This document shows, piece after piece, positions 1 to 6,861 of a DNA stretch of 12,140 nucleotides. Every line of letters begins with the position of its first letter. Position 1 is the stretch's first letter. Made by a program: the position numbers and the translations under genes. Source of the stretch: Chloroflexota bacterium (GTDB lineage: Bacteria > Chloroflexota > Anaerolineae > UBA1429); assembly GCA_012513725.1 (NCBI GenBank), contig JAAZBQ010000602.1, positions 1 through 12,140 on the forward strand. The letters are read 5' to 3'. Below the pieces are notes generated by a model that saw only the letters and a program-made list of their open reading frames with translations, ran no database searches and had not been told where the DNA came from.

Positions 1-3000
1 GAGGAGCACCTGGGGGCCTGCGCCGCGCGGGCGGCAGACGTCGTGGGCCACTGCGAGGCCGCCGAGGAGGCCCTGGTCGCCGAGGCGTTCGACCGCGCCG
101 CCGACGAGGTGGCCGCCGTGGTGCGCATCGACCCGGACAACACCTCCCCCGCCCGCCAGGCGGAACGCCTCCGCCGGCTGGAGCCGGTGTTCCAGCGGAT
201 CCACCAGTTCGACGGCTGGAACGAGCGGGCCTGGGCCAAGCTGGAGCAGCAGGTCCTTGCCGAGGTGGAATCGGCCTTTACCTCGCTGCCCGGCAGCAGC
301 CTGAAAACCCGGGTGCTGGAGCTCGCCGGGGAGGTGATCGCCCAGCAGGCTGCCGAGCGGGAGGAGGAGCACCTCGCCGAGGGGCTGCGCCTCCTGGAGG
401 AGGGGGATTGGTACGCCGCCCGAGAGTGGGCGGTCGGCGTGCGCCGCCGGCACGCCGATTGGCAGCCGGCCGCCTACGTGGCGGGCCTGGCCGAGGCGTA
501 CGCGGTGCTCTTTGACCCCGACGACCCCCTGCTGGCCCACGAGCGGGCGCAGGACGCGCTGCAAGACCTCGATGCGCCGCCGCCCCAGCACGAGGCGCTG
601 CGGGAGCACAAAAAGCGGCTGGAGGTGATGGCCGAGTGCAGCCAGCACCTGGTCAGCCCCGATGAGGAACAGCAGGTTCTGGCCCAGGTGGTGGCCCAGA
701 ACCTGCCGGAGGACGACGATTACCGCGCCGGGCTGTTGCGCGGCATCGCGCTGACCCGCGAGTTGCGCATGGCGGTCCGCGGGGGGCACTGGGCGGAGGC
801 GCTGGCGGCCGCCAATGGCTTGCACGAGACGCGCATGCCCGTGATCAGCGCGCTGGCCGGCGCCTGGCGGAGCCTTCTGGAGCAGCTAACCGAGGCCGAA
901 CGACTCCGCGACGAGGGACATTACCCCCAGGCTCTGGGCTCCCTGGAGAACGCACTCCGTGCGCTGCCCGCCGTGGAGCTCGGGCGCCCGGCCCCCACCA
1001 TCGAGGCCGTACGGCAGGGGATCGGCGGAGCGCGGGAGATGCTGGCCGAAGAGTGGGCCGCGCAACAGGCCCAAGCCGTCGAGGCGGAGGAGGAGCCACC
1101 CGAGGATGAGGCGCCGGATCCGTCGCCCGAAGCCGCCGACGGGCTCGTCCGGCGCGCCGGCGCTCGGGCCATCCGGGCCGCGGATGGGCTGCGCCGCAAG
1201 GGGCTGCCCTCCGGGCGCGAGGCGCTGCGCGGCGCCGGCGGGTGGCTCCGCGATGCGGCCTCCCGCTTGAACGCGACCTTGGAGGGGCGGCCGGCCACCG
1301 CCCGACGCCGGTACCCCAGCGCGCCGCCCGTGACGCCGCGCCGCCGTGCGCCGGCCCCGCCGCCCCCGGAGGAGGCCGAGGAGGCCGAGCCTCCCCGGCG
1401 TGCCGTGGCGGTCGACGACCCGGCCCTGCGGCACGCCACCCGACAGCTCGACGGCATGCGCTGGGCCATCGGGGGCGCCGCCATCGTCGGGGTGCTGGCC
1501 CTGGCCCTCGCGCTGGCCTTGGTGCGCGATGGCGACACGGGCAACCGCTTGGGCCTATCGGGGGGGACGGCCGCCCGGGCGGCGATTGCCCGCATCGAGG
1601 GGCTCTTGGAAGGGGGCGATGACGCGGCCGCTCAGGCGGCCCTCGGGGAACTCTGGGCCCAGCAGGCGACGTCTATGACGGAGGAAGAGCGCCGGGCGGC
1701 TGAAGCGCTGGACGACTGCGTCTGGCTGCGCACCCAGGGCGCGGCAGTGATTGCGGAGGACCTGCGCGCCGACCTCGAGCGCCTCCCCATCTTGTGGGAG
1801 CGGGCGCAAGTCGCCGATCGCGAGGCGGACGCGGAGGGCTTTGCGTGCCCGTTGGAGGGCGGCATGGCGGCGGCGGTGACCGCCGCGGCGGAAGCCCGCC
1901 GGGCCGCCCTGGAGGCCAGCCTCGCGCAGGATGCGCCCGCGGCCTACGAGGCGCTGCTCGGGGCCCTCGACGGGCTGGACCTCGCCGTGCTGGGGGCGCC
2001 GCTGGACGACGCGAGCGCCTTTGCCCGCCTGGCGGGGGGGGCGCAGGCGGGGCTGGCCCGCCACCGGCTGGCCGAGGGGGATTGCGAGGGGGCTGCGGCG
2101 GCCATTGCCGAGGCCCGGGCGCTGCTGGCCGGCGCCCCACAGGGCGCCGAGACGGCTGAGATCGAGGCGCTGGCCGCCGCGCAAGCCTCCTGCGCGGGGA
2201 CGCGGGATCTGTGTGGGACCCTGGGCGGCCTGGCCACCTCGCCGCCCGACCATCCCGGCGACGACCTGGTGCTCCTGGCGGGCGCAGCAGCCGATCGCGA
2301 GGCGCTGACCACTGCCTGCCCGGAACTGGCCTACGACGACCTCGTCGCCGGGCGCCTGGCCGCGCTCGGCACGCTGGCCCAGGAGGGCGACTGGGCAAAG
2401 GCGGTCGAGGAAGGGCTCAAGCTCGCCGGGCACGCCTGGTTCGGCGAGCCGCCGGTGGAGGGGCAGGCAAGCCCCGCGGAGGTCGTGGCGGATTCCTACG
2501 CTGCGCTGCTGGAAACCGCCTGCCCGGCGGGCGTCTGCGACGAGGCGGCCGACGCATGGCTGCCGGAGGCGGAAGCATTTTACGGTGCGCACCGCGACGT
2601 GCTATCGCCGGCCGGCCTGGTGGGGCTGGTGGGCGCGCTGCGGGGTGCCGACTCTGAGTGTGCGGGCTGCGGCCTGGCGGCGGCGGCGCCGGTATCCACC
2701 ACCACCGTGTCGCTGGTGGACCCGGCCTTGGGCGAGTGGTCCGATCACGGGATGTACTTTAGCCACACCGGCACGGGGTTGGCCTGGCACCTGAACGACG
2801 TATTCATCCGCGAGCAAACCGAGGCGGCGGCCGTCTACCCTGCAGAGGCCGCCGAGAACGCCTACGACCTATACACCACGGCCTTTGAGCCGCTGGAAGA
2901 ACCGCCCGGCGGGGTGGTGTCGATCCGGGTGCGGGGCAGCATGATCTCGGCCCAGGGCGCAGGGACGGCCGAGCGCCCCTTGTGGGGCGTGCAGGTTCCC

Positions 3001-3327
3001 GGGAGTGACGAGAATCCGGCTTTTGTGTTATTAGTGTGGGGACCCGCCACGGAAGCGGAGGCGGGACGTTGGGCGCTCCACCTGTGGAGCCCGCTCGACG
3101 GCGACCGTCAGGTCGTGCCCCTCCCCGACGGCCGCCTGGATGAACCGGTGGAACTGGCCATCGTCCGCGGCCTGGATGGAGAGACGTTCGATATCACCTG
3201 GCGGGGCGATCTGGTGATCGCCGGCCAGCCACTGCCCGCGCCCGCTGGCGAGGCACGCGTGGTGCTCGTGATCGGCGAGGGCGCGCACGCGTGGATCCGC
3301 GAGGCCGAGGCCGAGGTGGTGCACTAG
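1..3327 (+). CDS. Large single-pass membrane protein with TPR-like helical repeats on both sides of the membrane (5' partial)
   Basis: The frame is open from base 1, so the gene very probably begins upstream. The first in-window candidate start is GTG at 43, with no convincing ribosome site, and residues here are numbered from it (1094 residues). Residues 1-350 are acidic, helical and TPR-like, with motifs such as EEGDWYAA (about 120-127) and RDEGHYPQA (about 289-297). Residues 350-473 are a low-complexity Pro/Arg/Glu linker. One membrane span (WAIGGAAIVGVL and following, about 474-494) comes after a very basic stretch, which predicts N-in/C-out. The exported part repeats the helical motif (QEGDWAKA, about 780-787) and carries ten Cys. 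From about 890 to the end is a beta-rich domain, possibly a jelly-roll (inference). The stop lies 30 bases before the kinase-like gene, so they probably share an operon. Function is unknown; a scaffold or sensor partner of that kinase is my inference. Confidence 0.85.
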   Translation, partial: EEHLGACAARAADVVGHCEAAEEALVAEAFDRAADEVAAVVRIDPDNTSPARQAERLRRLEPVFQRIHQFDGWNERAWAKLEQQVLAEVESAFTSLPGSSLKTRVLELAGEVIAQQAAEREEEHLAEGLRLLEEGDWYAAREWAVGVRRRHADWQPAAYVAGLAEAYAVLFDPDDPLLAHERAQDALQDLDAPPPQHEALREHKKRLEVMAECSQHLVSPDEEQQVLAQVVAQNLPEDDDYRAGLLRGIALTRELRMAVRGGHWAEALAAANGLHETRMPVISALAGAWRSLLEQLTEAERLRDEGHYPQALGSLENALRALPAVELGRPAPTIEAVRQGIGGAREMLAEEWAAQQAQAVEAEEEPPEDEAPDPSPEAADGLVRRAGARAIRAADGLRRKGLPSGREALRGAGGWLRDAASRLNATLEGRPATARRRYPSAPPVTPRRRAPAPPPPEEAEEAEPPRRAVAVDDPALRHATRQLDGMRWAIGGAAIVGVLALALALALVRDGDTGNRLGLSGGTAARAAIARIEGLLEGGDDAAAQAALGELWAQQATSMTEEERRAAEALDDCVWLRTQGAAVIAEDLRADLERLPILWERAQVADREADAEGFACPLEGGMAAAVTAAAEARRAALEASLAQDAPAAYEALLGALDGLDLAVLGAPLDDASAFARLAGGAQAGLARHRLAEGDCEGAAAAIAEARALLAGAPQGAETAEIEALAAAQASCAGTRDLCGTLGGLATSPPDHPGDDLVLLAGAAADREALTTACPELAYDDLVAGRLAALGTLAQEGDWAKAVEEGLKLAGHAWFGEPPVEGQASPAEVVADSYAALLETACPAGVCDEAADAWLPEAEAFYGAHRDVLSPAGLVGLVGALRGADSECAGCGLAAAAPVSTTTVSLVDPALGEWSDHGMYFSHTGTGLAWHLNDVFIREQTEAAAVYPAEAAENAYDLYTTAFEPLEEPPGGVVSIRVRGSMISAQGAGTAERPLWGVQVPGSDENPAFVLLVWGPATEAEAGRWALHLWSPLDGDRQVVPLPDGRLDEPVELAIVRGLDGETFDITWRGDLVIAGQPLPAPAGEARVVLVIGEGAHAWIREAEAEVVH

Positions 3328-3357
3328 ACCCCCTGTACATTGTAGGAGAGGGCTTGC

Positions 3358-4479
3358 ATGAGAGGACTGACCATCGGTTCCCGGATCGCCGACTTGTACC
3401 AGATCGGGGTGGATATCGACGAGGCCCCGGGCGGTTTCGCGCGGGCCTTTGTGGCGACCAACGGCGACGGCAGACAGCGGGCCATCAAGGTGTTCCGCGC
3501 GGAGCACTTTGAGCTTCCGGAGGAGCGCTGCTACGCCTACTATCGCACGCTGGCGAACGAGGCGGACCTCCTGGTGGAGATGCAGGGGCACCCGAACGTC
3601 GTGCGGCTGTACGACATGGGCTACCTCTGGCCCCGCGATGGGCAGGGGCAGGCGTACGAAGCCCAGAGCTACGGGATGGATGCCCAAGGCTTTGCCGAGG
3701 CGATGGATGAGGCCTTTGAGCGCCGCCAGCTCCCCTACCTGGTGTTGCAGCGGATGCCGAGCCAGGACAGCCTCTTTCGGCTGGTGCGCCGCAATCCACA
3801 CTCGGTGAGGCTGCCCTCCGACGACGTCCTGGGCATGGCGCTGCAGCTCGCCCAGTTTTTGGTCGAGATCCACTCTCGGGATATTCTGTACTGGGATCCC
3901 AAGCCGGAGCACGTCTATTGGGACGGCGATCGGGTCATCGTCATCGACTGGAACGTGTCGCGGCGCATCCAGCCCTACGAGGCGGCCGACAAGGGCCAGG
4001 ACATCCAGCTCGTGGCGCAGCGGGTGCTCTACCCCATGCTGCTGGGGGGCACCTCCTATGCCACGGGGACCAAGATCGAGGCCACTCCCGGCTCCGCACC
4101 GGACCCGGTCGTCCGGGAGGACGTCGACTATCGCTGGCAGGAAAAGTGGCTGGATGATCGCCTGCGCCAGTGGCTGGATCCGGCGCTCCTCGGGCAATAT
4201 CACACGGCCACGGAATTCCTACGTGACGTGCAAGAGTGTGCCGTGTATTATGGGTGGGACATTGAGGGTTGCGAGCCCCCCAACGAGGGCGCGCGACAGT
4301 GCCGGGCCAGCATGCGGCGGGGGCTTGATAAGCTCCGTGCGGCCCAGCGACTTCTCGAGGAGGCCAGCAGGGACTTTGCCGAAGCCAGCATCGGCTTTCT
4401 GCCGGCCGAGTACAAGGAGCCCAAGAGGCTCAGCCGCCTGGTGCGCGAGCTATTGGAGGATGGCTGGATCCTCCCCTAG
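3358..4479 (+). CDS. Divergent Ser/Thr protein kinase-like protein, possibly a pseudokinase
   Basis: This 373-residue soluble protein has a recognisable eukaryotic-type kinase fold. A weak Gly-rich loop (APGGFARAF, 23-31) is followed by the ATP-binding Lys in RAIKVF (K44), a candidate helix-C Glu in NEADLL (E68), a hinge near LVLQRMP (128-134), and a catalytic loop YWDPKPEH (178-185) that keeps D180 and K182. The metal-binding motif is IDWN, with D197. Departures from consensus are Tyr-Trp for His-Arg of HRD, His for the catalytic-loop Asn (H185), DWN for DFG, and no clear APE motif. Activity is therefore uncertain, although Lys, both Asp and the loop Lys remain. The last roughly 60 residues are helical and basic. 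No membrane span is visible. ATG is chosen because AGGAGAGG (3344-3351) sits just upstream. Gaps of 30 and 75 bases to genes on the same strand suggest co-transcription with the two membrane proteins, its likely partners. Confidence 0.85.
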   Translation: MRGLTIGSRIADLYQIGVDIDEAPGGFARAFVATNGDGRQRAIKVFRAEHFELPEERCYAYYRTLANEADLLVEMQGHPNVVRLYDMGYLWPRDGQGQAYEAQSYGMDAQGFAEAMDEAFERRQLPYLVLQRMPSQDSLFRLVRRNPHSVRLPSDDVLGMALQLAQFLVEIHSRDILYWDPKPEHVYWDGDRVIVIDWNVSRRIQPYEAADKGQDIQLVAQRVLYPMLLGGTSYATGTKIEATPGSAPDPVVREDVDYRWQEKWLDDRLRQWLDPALLGQYHTATEFLRDVQECAVYYGWDIEGCEPPNEGARQCRASMRRGLDKLRAAQRLLEEASRDFAEASIGFLPAEYKEPKRLSRLVRELLEDGWILP

Positions 4480-4554
4480 AGGCCGCAGCGCGGGCGGCAG
4501 GTCCAGAGCACGGAGGGAAACGGCTAGGTCACGCACGGTGACAGGAGGGACATA

Positions 4555-6708
4555 ATGGCTGCGTCCTCGACCTCGGTGTCTTCCACCTCGGTGGACGAGC
4601 TCACGAGCCAAGTAGAACGGCTGAAAGCCCAAGGAGAGTACCGGCAGGCGCGGGAAGCCGTCGAACAATTCATCAACGATCACCCGGAAGAGGCAGAGGT
4701 TCACGGTCTGAACGACCTGTTGGCCAGCCTGATCACCGTCACGCAGCCCTCTTCCGAGGCGGACGACAACGACTGGCAGACCCGCCTGCGCAGCGCCCAG
4801 GTGTATGCCGAGACGGGGGACAAGAACACCGCCCTCGGCATCCTAAAGAACATGCTCCAGGAGCGCCCCGATAACGGCCCGGTGCTCGACGAGCTGGTCA
4901 GCCTCGCAGATGCCTATCCCGACTATCGGGAAGACGTCAGCCGCTTTCTGGAATCCATGCCCACCAACGCGTCTATCGAAGCGACGCTGGACAAGGTTCG
5001 GTCGCGGGAGCGGGAACCAGAGCGGACCGAGGAGGGCCCCGCCGCCGAGGGCGGTGCGGCAGAGCCGGCCCCCTCGGCCGGCGCCCAGAACGATCTGGCG
5101 CGGGCCATGAAGATGTACCGCACTCGCCACCACCAAGAGGCGATGGACATCTTTGACTCGTTGATCCGCGACGAGCCGGAGGATTCCACCATCTGGCGCG
5201 AGGCGCGGGAGTACCGCCAGAAAGCCGAGGAGGCCTACCTCCGCGGCGAGGTGCCCATGGAGGAGCTCCCCGAGGAGGCGTTGGTGAATGCCTCCAAGGC
5301 TCGTTCCTTTGTGCGCCTGGGTGACTATGAGCAGGCCGAGCAACTATACGCCACGGCGATCAACCTGTGCCGGCAGAACGGCAAGATGGCCCCCGGCGAG
5401 TGGGAACGCCAGCGGGAGGAGACCGAGGTCTTTGCCGGAGCCCGTCGCCTGGAGAAAGAGGGCGACGGCTTTTTGCACGAGGACTCCTGGGATGAGGCCC
5501 TCGAGCGGTGGCAACAGGCCTACCAGGCGATGAACGGGCAGGACCCCCGCCTGCAAGACAAGATCGAGAGCCTCAAGGCCGTGCGCGAGAACGTCGTGCG
5601 GGCGGATTATGCGACGTCCCTGGGCCCCGGCGACATCGAGACCCAAGCGCAAGACCTGGCCAAGGCAATCATCGCCCTGCGCGACGCGGCGATCAAGTTC
5701 CCGGCCAGCAAGCGGATCGCCGAACTCCGCGACCGGGTGATGCGCTCCTCCAGCGAGGTGGTGGAATCGATCCGCGAGCGCGGCGCCGAGAGCCGCGAGC
5801 GCGCCGAGGCCAGCCGTAGCCTGCAATCCAAGCGTTCTTGGACCGAGCAGGCGGAAAAGTGGTTCGACCTGGCCTCCCGCCTGAGCCCGGGGCAGTCGGC
5901 CCTGGGTATGGAGTCGATGGCCGCCCGCGACGCCTCGCACCTGTACCAGACGCTCGAGGACGACCTGCAGCGGGCGGAAAAGCTGATCAACAGCGGCTCG
6001 GAGGAGAGCCTCCAGGAATCCCAGCAGCTGATCGAGCGCGTGCAGGGCCACAGCCCCTCCGATCCCGACCTCAAGGTGCAGCTGCGGCAACTGGAGCGCC
6101 GCTACGTGGACCTCGCCGAGCAGTACCTGGTGGCCGGGGACCTGATCGCGGCGGAAGAGTTTGCCGGGGTGCTGCAGGGGAACCTGTTCCAGCCCCTCTC
6201 GCCGGCCGCCAAGCTGACCATCGGCCGGGTAGAGTCGGCCGTCTCCCGGCGCACGCTGGTGAACAAGATCAAGGCCGCGGCGATGGGCTCGGGGATCATC
6301 CTGGGGCTGACCCTCCTGGCGGCGCTCTTGTGGCGCCCGGTGGTGGTGCCGCTCTTTGCGCCGGCCCCCACGGCGACGCCGACGGCCACCCCCACACTGG
6401 CTCCCACAGCCACTCCGACGATCACCCCGACGGCGACGGCCACGGCCACCCCGACGGCCACCCCGACGGAGACGCCTGCGCCGACGCCAACCACCCAGCC
6501 GATCCTGGCCTTTGCGCGGGTGCAGGCCTACACGTTCCCGCTGCCCTGCGGCCGGGGCGGGCACTCGGGGTTCGTCTACCAGCTCCAGCGGGTGGGCGTC
6601 ATCCGCGAGGAGACCTGTGCGGACGGCGTGCGCTGGCTGTACATCACCTGGACCATCGGCGACGCCGAGCAGTTCGGCTGGATCCAGGCGGATCGGATCT
6701 CGTTCTAG
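4555..6708 (+). CDS. TPR-like single-pass membrane protein with Thr/Pro stalk and SH3-like C-terminal domain
   Basis: A 717-residue protein starting at ATG with a near-perfect ribosome site, AGGAGG at 4543-4548, six bases upstream. Residues 1-560 are helical with TPR-like units: LKAQGEYRQAREAVEQF (about 23-39), YAETGDKNTALGILKNML (about 84-101) and FVRLGDYEQAEQLYATAI (about 252-269). An acidic low-complexity linker lies at about 150-178. One membrane span (about 574-593) follows Arg and Lys residues, which predicts a cytoplasmic N-terminus. Residues 603-649 are a Thr/Pro stalk. Residues 650-717 form a small exported domain with two Cys (C665, C688) and an ending (RWLYITW ... FGWIQADRI) that resembles bacterial SH3 domains. 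The architecture repeats that of the protein encoded at 1-3327, with the kinase-like gene between them. A role in sensing or anchoring at the cell envelope is inferred; the ligand is unknown. Confidence 0.87.
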   Translation: MAASSTSVSSTSVDELTSQVERLKAQGEYRQAREAVEQFINDHPEEAEVHGLNDLLASLITVTQPSSEADDNDWQTRLRSAQVYAETGDKNTALGILKNMLQERPDNGPVLDELVSLADAYPDYREDVSRFLESMPTNASIEATLDKVRSREREPERTEEGPAAEGGAAEPAPSAGAQNDLARAMKMYRTRHHQEAMDIFDSLIRDEPEDSTIWREAREYRQKAEEAYLRGEVPMEELPEEALVNASKARSFVRLGDYEQAEQLYATAINLCRQNGKMAPGEWERQREETEVFAGARRLEKEGDGFLHEDSWDEALERWQQAYQAMNGQDPRLQDKIESLKAVRENVVRADYATSLGPGDIETQAQDLAKAIIALRDAAIKFPASKRIAELRDRVMRSSSEVVESIRERGAESRERAEASRSLQSKRSWTEQAEKWFDLASRLSPGQSALGMESMAARDASHLYQTLEDDLQRAEKLINSGSEESLQESQQLIERVQGHSPSDPDLKVQLRQLERRYVDLAEQYLVAGDLIAAEEFAGVLQGNLFQPLSPAAKLTIGRVESAVSRRTLVNKIKAAAMGSGIILGLTLLAALLWRPVVVPLFAPAPTATPTATPTLAPTATPTITPTATATATPTATPTETPAPTPTTQPILAFARVQAYTFPLPCGRGGHSGFVYQLQRVGVIREETCADGVRWLYITWTIGDAEQFGWIQADRISF
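6361..6501 (+). repeat. Simple-sequence DNA encoding a Thr/Pro-rich stalk
   Basis: Imperfect tandem hexamers and dodecamers of the type ACGGCCACCCCG encode about 47 residues dominated by Thr, Pro and Ala, directly after the membrane span of the TPR-like protein. Such stalks are common just outside the membrane in Chloroflexota and other envelope proteins, and may be glycosylated (inference). The tract is a likely site of length variation between strains. Confidence 0.8.
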
Positions 6709-6720
6709 GGCCAAGTAAGC

Positions 6721-6763
6721 CTCCCGGAAGCGGCCGCACAGACCGCACGGCCGCTTCCGGGAG
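6721..6763 (+). terminator. Perfect 16-bp hairpin downstream of the three-gene run
   Basis: The arm CTCCCGGAAGCGGCCG (6721-6736) is exactly complementary to 6748-6763, with an 11-base loop. It begins 12 bases after the stop of the TPR-like gene. No T-run follows on either strand, so it is not a textbook intrinsic terminator. The position and stability still favour termination or mRNA 3'-end protection. Confidence 0.6.
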
Positions 6764-6780
6764 AGCACAAGGTAAGATGA

Positions 6781-6811
6781 GCGCCGCCCCCGGTGTTACC
6801 GGGGGCGGCGC
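6781..6811 (-). terminator. Perfect 14-bp hairpin between convergent genes, probably bidirectional
   Basis: The arm GCGCCGCCCCCGGT (6781-6794) is exactly complementary to 6798-6811 with a 3-base loop, and A6780/T6812 adds a fifteenth pair. It lies in the 153-base gap between the converging genes ending at 6708 and 6862. On the minus strand it is followed by a mildly T-rich stretch (TCATCTTACC). It probably ends the minus-strand transcript and backs up the first hairpin on the plus strand. Confidence 0.6.
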
Positions 6812-6861
6812 TTGGCAATTCCGTATCTGTTCCGGCGTGGTGCCGGGTTGTGATTCTCGGC

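Noticed and set aside
3031..4203. Long minus-strand open frame of 390 codons opposite the kinase-like gene
   Set aside because: The plus-strand frame carries clear kinase motifs and a good ribosome site; the antisense frame is a GC-bias artefact.
6361..6501. Possible CRISPR or minisatellite array
   Set aside because: The repeats are short, irregular and in frame, encoding a Thr/Pro stalk; there are no unique spacers.
5344..6768. Long minus-strand open frame of 474 codons opposite the TPR-like gene
   Set aside because: It is the antisense shadow of a well-supported gene. It has Arg/Gly-rich composition and no ribosome site or domain.
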